DNA from: Aurelia coerulea
Lineage: Eukaryota > Cnidaria > Scyphozoa > Semaeostomeae > Ulmaridae
DNA: 64,000 nucleotides
Assembly (NCBI GenBank): GCA_039566865.1
Contig: CM076949.1
Location: 1,364,001 to 1,428,000, forward strand
Direction: 5' to 3'
In this document: in pieces, positions 45,898 to 58,800 of the stretch
How positions within the stretch are numbered: the first letter of the stretch is position 1
How the letters are laid out: every line of letters begins with the position of its first letter
Program-made: the position numbers and the translations under genes
Notes under the pieces: model-generated
What the model saw: only the letters and a program-made list of their open reading frames with translations
The model's database searches: none
What the model was told of the DNA's origin: nothing

Positions 45898-46553
45898 CAC
45901 GGGGGGCTCTTCCCTAGTAAAGGTACCTTATATGATGTGCTCCCCTCTAGGGTACGTATCCGTTTTCGGACTTCTAGTCTAGCCAAGGGTCTAATTTTGG
46001 ACACTTTGGTCAAGGCAAGCCACATCTTGGTAATTTGTGTTTGGGAAGCACCAAAATAGACCTTTTAGCTATTCTGAAAAGAATCAGTATCGAACGACAT
46101 TTTGCTGCATTTTGTAGAATTTTCGAATGTGCACAATAGTGATAGAAGCTCTAACGCCACTCGATCGAACTTCGCGTATAAAAATGTATAGAAATAACGC
46201 TCGATCCAGGCTCTTGTGTAGAATAGCTAAAAGGTCTATTGTGGCAATGTTGGTGTAGAAGGCAAAATTTTAGCGATTTTTGTTTAGAAATGCCAAATTT
46301 TTGTACTGTATGTTGGTATGGTTTCGAGAAGGCCTAGATGATGACGATGATGATAATGATGATAATAATGATGATGATGATAATGATGATAATGATGATG
46401 ATGATTACAATGATGATGATGATGATGAAATCTCAGATGACATCTAATTTGAGACAGTTTTCACTAAGATTGGTACAGCTAACGTTACCATTCTAAAATT
46501 GCTAGCGGCACACACTTCCCGATTTTTGAAAGAGCACCCCCCCCCCCCGGGCA
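45898..46553. mobile_element. Poly-C/CCCGGG-ended element with a nested foldback
   Basis: Left end CACGGGGGGCTC, right end GAGCACC...CCCGGG. A complete AATAGACC foldback (46055-46240) and a GATGAT microsatellite (about 46325-46430) lie inside. Boundaries are approximate. Confidence 0.5.
46055..46240. mobile_element. Foldback element AATAGACCTTTTAGCTATT
   Basis: 186 bp with complete ends, nested in 45898-46553. Confidence 0.8.
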
Positions 46554-46904
46554 ATAGTCTTTACTCTGACTTCAAAGCGAGACCGTGTAAACTTGGCTTG
46601 TTTCACTGAAGAATCAACTCTTTTCGGTATATTTTTCGTCAATGAAATGTGGCCATACAAATCATATCAAACATAACTGCATGTTTGACAACAAGACAAT
46701 GTAATCTGGGTCAACCAGAATGGGATATTCTTTCCCTATACTCGCGGTCAGGCCTATGAAGTGAATTTTGTCCGTTATGCAACAACGCAACACATTTTTT
46801 ATGAAGATGAAAGAACGACAATGAATACTTGCATTGCGCTGTACCATCTATAGTGACTGAAAATGGACACAATGTCATTGGGTCTTTACTATACATGGCA
46901 CTCA

Positions 46905-48524
46905 AGTATGGAGTGTCATGTGCGTCATTATTACCATGTAATTTTTTTCATGTCAATTATCTTTTTACTGTCTTTTAACATTTCATTTTGATGATGAATA
47001 ACAATTTTTCTTATTACAATTGATTTTTTTTTCATTATTTATATTCTTTTCAATACTGTTCAATTTAATTGTTGTTACGATTTGAAATTTCAGTGACGAA
47101 TTGAATTCTGATGGTCTGTCATTCTAATTTTCGATGGCATTTCAATTCCGATGGTCTCTCGTTTCTTTTCGCTTGGTGTTTTAACTTTAATTATGATGAC
47201 CTTTCCTTTCAATTTCACTGGCCTTCATTTCAATTCTAATGATCTTTGATTTATTTATGATGACCTTTGATTTTCATTCTGATGACATTTGATTTTAATT
47301 CTGATGACATGATGCATTTCTGCATGGTGTGATGCATTGCGGTTTCTCAAGTTTTGGCGGGAAAATACCAAATGGGCCCAAGTAGGTCCATTCAAGTCAC
47401 GTATGCGAATGCCATATTTTCGCAATGCCAAACCATCGCGTGTTAGCACGGCAACGAATACAAGGAGTCGGAGAAAATGCAACTTGCAACAGGATTTTAA
47501 ATAGGCTCGAGGCTGTCACATCACTCCAAGATCTTGATTTTCTCGATAATGTTGCAAGCCAGGTTGAAGATATGGGAAGTGGACTGCGTCTTTTGCTGGC
47601 ACTTACTGACCAAGATACAGCACAAACTGCCCAGGGGGGTACTCCAATTGTGGCCTGACAGGGGGGTCCAGTCAGGGTTAAAGAGGGCCAAATCAAAAAT
47701 TTTGAAAAATACCCTCAAATGGTAGTATCTTTTTATAGAAACCCCCAAATGGTAGTTCGTGGACCAAAAATTGGGCCATTTGGTAGCGTCTGGTAGCGAA
47801 AATTTTCTGCAGTTTTTCAAAATTTTCTATTGTAAACACTGATCGAACAAAGCAAAAAAACTTCAGAATTCAATGATAATTACTGCTGCAACGATCAAAT
47901 TGCCGTGCGGAGGAGCCTACTGAGTTGAAATCTTATAACTGACCAAGAATCTTGGAATACCCCCAATTGGTAGTATGTGTTTGACAGATAAGGGCCATTT
48001 GGTAGCCATTTCGCAAGACCCTCAAACCGACTGGACCCCCCTGTTAGGCCATAATGGAAGTACCCCCCCCCGGGACAAACTGTTACTCAGATTTTAACAA
48101 TTTCTATATATTTATTAGGCCCATTTGGTATTTTCCCGCCAAAACTTGAGAAACCGCAATGCATCACACCATGCAGAATGCATCACACCATGCAGAAATG
48201 CATCATGTCATCAGAATGAAAATCAAAGGTCATCATAATTAAATCAAAGAAACAAGCGAAAAGAAACGAGAGACCATCGGAATTGAAATACCATCAAAAA
48301 TTAGAATGACAGACCATCAGAATTCAATTCGTCACTGAAATTTCAAATCGTAACAACAATTAAATTGAACAGTATTGAAAAGAATATAAATAATGAAAAA
48401 AAAAATCAATTGTAATAAGAAAAATTGTTATTCATCATCAAAATGAAATGTTAAAAGACAGTAAAAAGATAACTGACATGAAAAAAATTACATGGTAATA
48501 AAGACGCACATGACACTCCATACT
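46905..48524. mobile_element. Large foldback with 0.4-0.5-kb arms and unique centre
   Basis: The left arm 46905-47379 and right arm 48118-48524 are inverted copies. Both contain degenerate units of TTTGATTTTnATTCTGATGA. The centre 47380-48117 holds a non-repetitive open stretch (47371-47629) split by the 445-bp element at 47630-48074. Confidence 0.75.
47630..48074. mobile_element. CCC...GTAC-ended element, 445 bp, 8-bp TSD
   Basis: It begins CCCAGGGGGGTACT and ends AGTACCCCCCCCCGGG. ACAAACTG is duplicated at 47622-47629 and 48075-48082. The interior repeats CCCAAATGGTAG. Same family as 13420-13849 and 19813-20099. Confidence 0.85.
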
Positions 48525-49492
48525 CAAGGAATCAAATTAATTTTCAAAAACATAAAACGGACAATAAAACATTTTTAGATTTTAACTTTTCAAAACTCGT
48601 AGAAACTGAAAAAGACTTACAAGCAACAACCCAACACATCATTTCAAATGTAATTGACGAGTCTTCTGAAAGATGGGGGCCAATGGACTTGGTAATTGAC
48701 GAGTCAAATGTAACTGACGAGTCTTCTAAAAGATGGGGGCGAATTCACGATCCTCATCCTCAGAGGGGTAATCCGGAGTTGCTTGAAACGATTTTGTAAA
48801 CAAGCTTACTGCTGTGAAGTGATGATTTTGGTGTCATTTCATCCTTTAACACTCTTACTTAACGTCTTCAGCCAAAACTTCTTATAACTTAGGCCTAAAA
48901 TTGGCTGATTTGGGCGACATGGCGCCATCCTGTACTATTGCATGACAGAGGCAGCATCGTGACGTCAGGACGCACTCCAAGAAACGATAGCTGAGATAAG
49001 CCTCGTTTGAGTTGAGTATGACATCGCAGCCACAGCTGAACGACTTTTAAATTTTGAAGTTTTTTATCATCATAGTCACAATGCTTTCATGTCTCATTTC
49101 AACCCTAAAAGACGTCATACGATTTTGAATCATTTAGGTTGGTACACACGTTCTATTTAAAAAACACTTTGCAACTCATAACCAAAAATTGAAAATGATT
49201 CTTAATTTCGAATTGGCATCTGATCGCAGAGTTTCTTGCTTTTCTGGAAGAGGCTACTATTTCTTATAAGCAGTTTCTTATAAAAAGATGAATGTAATTA
49301 AGTTTCTTATTCAAAAGATACTGCATTCTTTTTCTTCTTTTTCAGATTTTATCTGATGATTTGTTGTGATCAGTGTCAGACGGAAATATCCTTTACTCAA
49401 CATCTGTTAGACCTTTCAGCTCTTCTGAAAACAAATCTGAATTGAACTATATTTTCATATATTTTCTAAAAATTTTGAATGTGCACAATATA

Positions 49493-49868
49493 CCTATTTT
49501 TATAAGAAACAAGAATTTCAGCTAGTACTAAAAGTTTCTTAACATTGTCAGGTTTTGAGTACTCAGGGTTTCTTATGAGTTTTTCACGAGTCCCCATAAC
49601 AATCTTCATGTTTATATATGACATCGTGAATATTTCAAAACAAAGGTTTTGGAACCTTCGTTGAAATTTTTAGACATTGCTCAAGAATTTTCCCAGTAAG
49701 ATGATACAGGAAAGAAGTGAAGACCGAATGAAAAATAAACTAAAAATATTCTAAGGATCTCCTTTACTTAAATGAATATTTTCTAAAGTTTTATTTTCCC
49801 AGTGGTGCTGGAATTTCTAATTTTTTGGCGATCTGAGAGTTGAATTTTTTATAAGTATAATTTTATTT
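49493..49868. mobile_element. TTTTTATAAGAAAC-type element (nested)
   Basis: It belongs to the family at 25640 and 36267, and is inserted in a degraded AATAGACC-type foldback half (about 49408-49492 resumes after it). Confidence 0.55.
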
Positions 49869-49908
49869 TAGATATTCTACAGCATAAGAATTTTGAACTG
49901 AGCGACAT

Positions 49909-50000
49909 TCAACCTCGTCCCCAGGGCCTTTTGTCACATTGGGAAGGAGACGAATTCGTGTCCGTCCTAATATGACAAAAGGCCCTGGGGACGAGGTTGA
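49909..50000. mobile_element. 92-bp hairpin TCAACCTCGTCCCCAGGGCC, 7-bp TSD
   Basis: The ends are perfect complements for about 30 bp. GCGACAT is duplicated at 49902-49908 and 50001-50007. Confidence 0.8.
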
Positions 50001-50083
50001 GCGACATATTTATATATTTTCATTTGAAGAATTGTCTAATGTGTTATTTGTGATAGAAGCTCTAACGTCAATCAATAATATAA

Positions 50084-52140
50084 GGCGCCAAAGGGGACAA
50101 AAGTATGATTTTTTGTATCTTACATGATTTGCATTTTTAGTGCAATAACTTTTTTTTGTACTGTATAAAAATTTTCTATGATGTGTGATTTTATTTTTGT
50201 TGCGTATCTGTGAAATTTTACATTGTAGATTTTCTTTTTGCACATAATACATTTTTTTACAGCTGATATCTTTGTTTTTTCTTGTGGGTATGATTTTCAT
50301 TGCAAGCAGTTCCTTGAATTTTTTCCTATGCTGCATGCTGCATGATTTTTATTTTTCTCTCTTACTGGTCAGTATTTTTTCTATTCCATAGTCCGATTTT
50401 TTTCCATTCAGTGTGCTTTTTTTTGCGCTGTGTAAATTTTTTTCCAATGTGTGTTGGTAGTTATTTATTTCAAGCATATATTCTTTATTTATTATTTCTA
50501 ACATTATTTATACAAAGTATACACTTCAAGTGGTTTAGACGCATCGTGCTGTACTGGCGGGAAAAAGGACTAGCGCATGCGCAGTATACTTTTGTTCAGT
50601 TCATGCTGCTTTTGCCCCAAATTCATAGGCCACTGTGTGGGGCCCTTTCAAAAGAACAAACATGATGCAAATGTGCTGGCGAATAGAAACAGAATATTGT
50701 TACTACTGCAAGTGCAAGCAACACCCCAGACTTGCTCCGAGTCTCGTTTGTTATCTTATTCAGGCCCCTAGGACTTAGCAAGTCTAGCAACATCGTGGCT
50801 ATGAAACGCGGGGGGGGGGGTACCTAGTATATTTTCTAAAGCCGGTTGTCGAAAGCGAGGTATTATTTCATTGTTTTTCAACGAATTTTTAAGTTTTGGA
50901 GTATAGTTTTGGCTTATTCCTTCTAAAGCCGGCTATCATTCCGAGGGAAAAGTTCTAAAGCCGGGTGAAAAAAAACTTTCTTGGAGCGTACTTCTATGAT
51001 TTGACCAAATAGATGTCTTCAAGATATATGTGTGAAACAACCCATCTAGCCCTTGAAACAATACCAGGATTTTTTAGCGTAGGTAAGCGTAAGCATAAAC
51101 CCCGTACAATTTCTGGTGGTGAGTGTGGGCCCTTTTGAAAATGCCCCACCATTCAAAAATCCTTAAAAAATGCCCTGAGGGGGTTTTCAGGGAACTTAAA
51201 CGCATTTGATCACTGGCACGCCCGGTCGGAGAACACCCTGCATGTTTTAACCGTGTTGATGCAGAGAATAGAGGGGGATCTTGGTCAAAATGAAGTTTTC
51301 CGGTCACTTTATGCACCTTAGATGAAGAAGCTTTCGTCATTTATTTACTGTCGAAAACCTTGGTCTGGCAACAGTGCCATTCCTGCTACTGCTGGCGGCT
51401 GCGATTACAAAGCGGCTGCGATTACAAAGCGGCTGCGATTAAAAAGAGATCTCATTTCTTCTTCTGATGTCGTGTGTTTTGTCTGTGCATTTTTCCCACA
51501 ATTTGATTGTGAAGAAGTTTCATTTAACGCTCGTTGAACCAGGGTTGAACAGACTGTTGAAATTGAGGGCTCGAAAAAATTGAATTGGTGATTGCCTGCA
51601 ACGCAGCCATCTTCTTTTGACCACGCTGAACTGAACAAAGGTATACTGCGCATGCGCTAGTCCTTTTCCCCGCCAGTACAGCACGATGCTTGTAAACCAA
51701 TTGAAGTTTATACTTCGTACAAATAATGTTGGAAATAATAAATAAAGAATACATGCTTGAAATAAATAACTACCAACACACATTGGAAAAAAATGTACAC
51801 AGCGCAAAAAAAAGCACACTGAATGGGAAAAAATCGGACTATGGAATAGAAAAAATACTGACCAGTAAGAGAGAAAAATAAAAATCATGCAGCATAGGAA
51901 AAAATTCAAGGAACTGCTTGCAATGAAAATCATACCCACAAGAAAAAACAAGATATCAGCTGTAAAAAAAATGTATTATGTGCAAAAAGAAAATCTACAA
52001 TGTAAAATTTCACAGATACGCAACAAAAATAAAATCACACATCATAGAAAATTTTTATACAGTACAAAAAAAATTTATTACACTAAAAAATGCAAATCAT
52101 GTAAGATAAAAAAAATCATACTTTTGTCCCCTTTGGCGCC
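50084..52140. mobile_element. Very large foldback, 0.5-kb arms, 1-kb centre
   Basis: The left arm 50084-50599 returns inverted at 51631-52140 (outer GGCGCC(A)AAGGGGACAAAA, inner GCGCATGCGCAGTATAC). The arms are AT-rich with mirrored frames. Pieces of the AATAGACC family (TAGAAGCTCTAAC; CTCGATCCAGGCTCTTTTGT) flank it. The centre 50600-51630 has a G-run at about 50810 and a 17-bp triplication at 51386-51436. Confidence 0.75.
51386..51436. repeat. 17-bp tandem repeat, three copies
   Basis: GCGGCTGCGATTACAAA occurs twice and then once with one change. Confidence 0.8.
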
Positions 52141-52615
52141 TCATACAATAACCTCTCGCATAAACATATATAAAATTATTGCTCGATCCAGGCTCTTTTG
52201 TAGAACAGCTAAAATGTCTATGTCGAAAGAGTTTGACGTACATTCCTTCCCTTTCAGCCTCCCCGTCCCGGTTTCTCTTTCAAAAGATGATGAAGTTGCC
52301 GCCTTTTATGAGGTCCTATTGTACTGGTGTTCTTTGATTGATAGAGAAAGTGTAGGCGGAGCAGTGCGGCGAACATCATTCAACTCTCCACTCGGATTAA
52401 AATCTCACACGAAGCGAAGGGCAGGTGAACATCATTCAGAGTTGAGCACAGCGCACAAACAGAAGCACTTTGAATTCACGAAACAAACCAGAAGTTTGGC
52501 AAGAAAGATCGATAAAACTCCTCTCAGGTTTTCATGTGGTAGCTACTGACCCGTGATTACCCTTTGAGTAATCGACGAGACTGATATTTTATATGGAAAT
52601 GGTTTTGTAAACAAA

Positions 52616-52822
52616 ATGAGGGCGATCATGTTCAGTCTTATTGTCCCGAGCTATTTCAACATCCTGCTGCTTCTGAGCACAGCCTTTGGCCTAGATGTCG
52701 CCACGATTGATGTTGTACTGGTGGAAAACAACGCTGGAAAATACAGCACATTGACTTATCAAGTGAGAGGAAAATTCAGCCGGGCTGGGGCTGTTACAAG
52801 CGCAGAAGGAGATATATTAGAG
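52616..52822 (+). CDS. ZNRF3: ZNRF3-like exon 1 (signal peptide, start of ectodomain)
   Basis: Residues 1-69, phase 0 out. The signal peptide core is FNILLLLSTAFG; mature sequence begins LDVATIDVVLVE. The donor is GAG|GTAACC. The nearest upstream in-frame stop is TGA at 52565. Confidence 0.88.
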
Positions 52823-55800
52823 GTAACCCTTTGTAACCTATGCTAAAACACGCTATTTGATCTTTCATACTACGTAGAAGTATTTGGTATATCTACAGGA
52901 ATATTAATTTGTCTTCGTTGCTGGGCCTTTCTTCCTGGAATAAACCACTAATAAATCCCAAATCCAATTTCACTACTTGTCTACTGTACAAATTCACATA
53001 CAGAAATAAAACTAGCCTATTTTGAAGAAAGTCAACCTGCGCTAATTGAGACCAAATCAAGAAGACGCCGTAGTGAAATTCTAACAGTTAAATAAAACAC
53101 GAGGCAGCCATTTGTTTCAGTAAACAGTCCCAGTTACAGGTACATATTCCATAAAATAATACGGGTTTTGCATGGCCTTCATTCGGCCTGTTTCAAGTGT
53201 AAACACTTGACGTCTTGTAGCCGCAATACACAATATAAGAAGCTTGCACTTGAGATAATCTCTGATAACTTTCAACAACACTTGTCCTTGGAATACCGCG
53301 AATTTGGTCTTATCTCGAAGAGCGACGAATTCTTGTGGGCTAATTTTCAACTTTATGGTGTTTGAGGCCTCGTGTGACTAATTGTTTATGTCTGTTTGAG
53401 TTTTGCTTCCCCCATGATGTCAACATTGAAAGTGAAGCAATTTCAAACGACCAAAATCAAACAAATAAGTTGACAGACTGCGAGACAAATTAAGGCCCAT
53501 CTTTTGCTATCGAAAGCACTCTGAAAGCTGTCAAGAATCATCTGAAATCAGCTGTAATCTTGAAATTGTAACGGACAGCTACTTAAATGCGAAATCACGA
53601 CTTTCTAGAGATTGCACATGGCTTATTGTACCGCATCAATTATTTTATTGCGAGCTATTAAATCCTTTTGATGTACAAATTGTTCGTAATTGGCATACTT
53701 AAATGCCTGATACTGATATGAAACGAGGTTGCGTGTCTGTTCAAACTCGATAAAATTCCCTTTAAATTCCTCAAGACAGCAACTCACTCCTGCCTAACGT
53801 GAGCCCATTCCGAGCCAAGCATATGTTTATCATTCTTCATGTTTAATTGCTTTTAGTTCCCGCGGTGTTCGTCCATTATTTTTCGTGATTTCACGGGGAT
53901 GTTATGACAAATAGTGATAGGCATTCAAGCATTGTAAGGATTTATTCTCTCGTGTCTTTCAAAGGAAGAGCGGCATGGTCTTCAAAAACCTCAGTAAGCT
54001 TCTCTTATTGAAAATTCATTTTGATTTTCCGCCGACTTGGACGCCTTTCAATTCACATGTATTGGCCTATTGTTTTGATGAATGCTACCACCTTTCCTTT
54101 GCTTTGATCAAACGATTTATCTAAATGAAATGAAACCAGAACAGCTCATCAAGTGAGGCGAGGTGTTGACTGAAGGCAGCCTCACAATGTTTTGACTAGG
54201 CCTACACGGGCCTACAGCTTATGAAATAATTATTTGTAGTAAAGCTCTCTAGGCATAAAAAGTTGGCAGTTTCAAGCAAGGACCTATCTGAAGTTGCGAA
54301 ATGTTAATATCGTGAATCCTTTTACCGCTCTCAAATATACAATCATGGCTCTGTCCTTGCCTTGCCTTCTTTACGACAAATTAACTTGATTTTTAGCTCC
54401 CAGAGCAAAATCAAATTTAAACTGTAGTGTGCCCGCAAAGGAGCCTGGGTGACAGTGTCTCTTTAAAACATGATAAGGATTACAGGATGAAGTTGCAAAA
54501 ATGGAGGGCAAGAGAAACAAACTGAGTTGACCCAATCTGGTCCATCATTCAAGCAATCAATTAATGAACCAATCAATCAATCAATTAATCAATCAATCAG
54601 CAGATGTGTGAAACTATTTAACCTTGGGTGCCAAACCCATCTATGAAGAAAGATGATCCTTTGGGTTATATGTAAGTCTGTCACCCCTGATAGAAGCTAT
54701 GTGATGTAATTTGATGTGGTCAGAAAGTTGAAAAAATTGACCACTGCAGTCTCCATTGTGATTTCCTTGGTAAGCAGCCACTCCCATTTACAGCTAAAGT
54801 ATCCCCTGCCCAGCAGTGCCCTCGGAAAAAACTTTTAACCTGGGAGGAAGATACTTCAAGGGCACTTTTTATGAAACTAAAGTGGCATTTCCTGAAGCAA
54901 AAAGGGGAATTTTGCGTTATAATTGCAAGATCTTAGGGGACACAGAATTGACCCCCCAGTGCCCTAGGTTCCAACGTCTCTGCTTTGCTTCAGACCCCAC
55001 CATGATACAAGCCAGCTGTGTGTACTTTCCATCCAATCCATGCTCCTCATATTCCTTTCAATCTCTTCTCTTTGTCTACACAGAATTGACCTTTCCTCCT
55101 CACAAAATGGTGTGTAAGCCGAAGACGCAAATGTGATGTAAATTTAATGTGAGTTTGATTCTAAAATGGGAGTTTTATTCCACATTGATGAGTTAATGGC
55201 TTGAAATGCACACCCGTTTCATGTCGATCGTCAAGTCATTGTCCAAAATCCTGATGACAGGTTCGAGTATCTCGCATTGCGGGCGGCCTTCATTTAACAC
55301 AAATTAGGCCACATTCACAAAAGCAGGGAGATTACTTCGAGTGCTTGATTCTCTGTCACGTGGTCACTGCCAAACCACAATAGCCTCTGTGTTAATTCCA
55401 AGCTTATGCGCCTTCCCGGTGACATCTTCGATTTCTTCTTTGTGGGATCTTTGTAAATGGTTCATGGTTGCGATGTTTCTTTGTCAATACGTCAGAAATC
55501 CAGCTGCATTAGCCGGTTTATCATTTCGCTCATGACAGCATAGGCCCCAAATCTTGATTCACTAGCATATTCTTTCCAGTTTTTGCCAATATGTCAGAAA
55601 ACAAGCAGCATACATTTGTCACATCACATCACAACTCTCTTTCGAAAATCAGTTTGTCATTTCATCTTCTGCGGCAAAATGCATTATTTTTTAGAAATAT
55701 TTCTGAACAAACTTATTCCATATATGTCTATTGGGCCCAGCACGTTTGTCATTGTTTTTACTCAATTTGATAGGGCCAACTCTTATTGTTGTCGGCAAAT

Positions 55801-58800
55801 CAAGATTTTTATGCCCATACTTATGTGAAGTATCATGCATTAAAATGCTCCCTGGAAAACGAAATAGGCCTAAAGATGGAGAAATGTTTGATGCAGCCCA
55901 GACCTAAGATTTTTTTCTAATAATTAGGTTTATTGCAAGCTAACCAATCGCAAGGTTCGATAATTTTTAAGGAAACAACGTTACCTCTTTGTGGCCCGTA
56001 TTATTTATCGCTTCAAAAACACACAATCTAAACAAGTCAGGTCATAGCCTACTTTGAGGTATAAACACACACAGTGAGTGGAAATCGAACTGATGTAAAC
56101 AAAGTACTCGAACTGTGCTCAGAAATCGATCTTTGACAATGAACAGTGGCATAAATAACTTGCATAGTTTCCAAGGAAGGATCTCGCCTCGTTTGCTTTC
56201 GCCTGTTGCAGATTCTTCGGAAGGGGCGTTAAAATAAGAGTTCCATGCCTGGATGCGACATGCATAGTGGACCTAAATCAGCTTTAGATAGCTAGAAATC
56301 CTGGTGCTAATCTGAGTATAAAACTCCTAGATACTAACCAGTCTGGCTACACAATATATGTATGCTCCTTAGAACTAACTTGTCCGTCGCTCATTGAGTG
56401 GCCATCAGCAACAACAACAACAACAGGGAATAATGTAGCTAGTTTAGATAATAACCCGTTTCGATTTAAATCTTTAGATTCTGCTAAAGCTATATTCTTG
56501 AAGCTCTTTTTCTCTGAAGGCTACATGACAGCGAATTCTGCTTTGTTTGCTTAGGAAAGGGCAGTTAATTTGCCATAAAAGTTTAAGGTCCTGAGAGGTC
56601 TTCTGATTTTAGTTCTTTAATTGCCTTACCCTGAGTCACCTTGGCCGAGAACTTAGGCCTATAAGAAATTTGATAAGGAGATGAAGTTTGTCGTTCCGGA
56701 ATAGAATTTTTCTGAACTTTCTGTGAATGATTCATGAGTTTTCACTAGACTCATTACATAAGTCCCTGTAACTTTCGCTTGTTGTTGTTGTTGCTATCGC
56801 TTCAGTTCAGCGATAAGTCAGTTTGGGGAGCGAAACAAGAGACTTTCGGAATGAGTCTAAGCTTTCACCGTCTTTTGTCGAAGTTAGCGGCGCAGGAACT
56901 ACACGAAGATCTGTAAATCCATTCAAAACCTAGTGATTTGAGAAACAGCGATAGTCGCTGAGAATTGACTGCATTTTTTATATCTGATATGTAATCAATT
57001 GATTAGTAGGGGTTGTTTTGATTGTAGTGCAAGGCCGCTGCAACAGTGAAAGCTAACTCAATTGTTTGTGCTTCCTGCATAAGTCCACTATTTCATATGA
57101 TCTTGCATCCGCCCGTTGTTGTGAGGCTTTGCACTCACAATGCGTCGGCCTATCTTCACGAAACTTCTTAGCCGGTAAACTCTGTAAGAACATGCCGCAT
57201 TGTCCAGCGCATTGTCAAGTATAAATAAGGCTTAAGTCTATATTTTGTCGTGTTTTTTAAGCCTTGTGTCGGTGACGGGCAACATGTAGTCATGATTTTT
57301 GATGAGGAAATAACAAATAAGAAGTACCATCATAGCTAATAGAAAACAGATTTAGGAAACTTTTCAAAGATTAATTAACGCATATGAATGTTCTCACAGG
57401 CTGGGCAGGCTACGTGGAGTGACCACTACTGCAAATGATATACTGTATAGATTCTTTGTGCTTCGCTTTTACTCCGCAGTGGATTCTCCAATAGCTTTGA
57501 GTTGAGGATGACAATTTCAGACTACAGTACAGTGCAGAATTTCGTTGAGGACGAGGGTTGTATCACCTTTCTGAAAAAGTGTACGAGACTTTTTAAAACA
57601 ATATGATTTTCAGGGATTTTTTACGGATTTTTCTGGAAAACTAAAAGGATTTTTGCCAAAGGTGTACGAGATTTTCGGAGAGTGATACGCCTCTCGGTTG
57701 AGGACTGGCCGAGGTGAATACTTCAGCTTGATTGAAGTCTCTTCAATTTGAGATTAGGTCTCCTTTTCCGTCATGAAATGTCATCTTTATCTCAGGGTGA
57801 AATTAGTTCATTTATTATTCGAATCAAAATTAGGACTTTCCATATTATTTCGAAACTTCATTGTAACACCCGAACGTCCTTGCATTAAGATCAAAGAACA
57901 GTTTCTTCGAAGAGGTGATTTTGAAGGAGATTTAAGCAATGTTCCCTTTTGAAGTAGCCTCGATTTCGTTCCAATTAAATAACTAAACATTTCTCGCCTT
58001 GTCGTGGCTAAACCGTTCCGCTAACTGTCCTCAGCATAGCACAACAAGAACCACTCGGGTATCCACAACTTTTCAGAAATTTGAGAAAAAGAAACCAAGT
58101 TTCTGTAGAAACCAAGTTTCTGTAGAAACCACGATTATGGAAACCATGGAGGAGAACACCCTTTTTATCCTTCGCAGTTCCTGCAGCCATGTGCTGGCTT
58201 TCTTCCCAACTTCATTGTGTGTGCGGGTCTTATGTGTAACCTTAGTTCATAATGAAAACTGAGCGACTATTTTTGTCGGCAAGGTTGAGGGGAGCCGCCT
58301 GGAAAGCTGTTTGTTGGGCTTTTAGTCGAAGACAGAAGGAGCTAGCCACTGTGATTTCCTCTGGCGCGAACTCGAATAAAAACACAGGATTACGTTACGT
58401 TAAATCTTATAACGTTATTAAGTTTAAAGTGACCAATTTGTCGCACACTCAGGCTTATTGGCTTGGCCTACTCGCAATTGTTACCAATTCTAGATAGCTT
58501 TTAATTGAATTTGAGGATCTGTGCTAAATGAAAGGGAGAGGAGAGTTGCTTTACTGTAATCTACCCTTTTCACTTGCTTAACAATCGATCCCGGACAGCT
58601 TTCTTATAACCCAATCAAAAAACTCAAATATTTAATCCCATCTCTTTTGTTAGCGAAACTTCACAAGATGAGACTCTGAATCTTGTTACTGCGTTTCGTT
58701 GGAGATCAAGAAATTCTCATTCAACAACACCCGTTTATTATTTGATAGAGATGATTTCGAAAGAGACACCACTTGTTTCTGATATATTTCGAGTAGGGAG

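Larger units (their letters stand above)
41176..52615. other. Intergenic region between WD40 and ZNRF3-like genes
   Basis: 11.4 kb of repeats without a supported host gene. Stretches 42340-42950, 44750-45890 and 48800-49250 show nothing I recognise. A short related inverted repeat around TTTAAACATCG occupies about 42953-43150. Confidence 0.55.

Noticed and set aside
46900..48800. Host gene split by the large foldback
   Set aside because: Frames left (ending near 46905) and right (starting near 48524) do not join in phase once the foldback is removed.
50342..51951. Two long Phe/Leu-rich ORFs in opposite strands
   Set aside because: They are the same AT-rich foldback arm read twice; no domain.
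54816..55136. 106-codon ORF in ZNRF3-like intron 1
   Set aside because: No domain, no splice context that fits the gene's frame; retained only as intron sequence.
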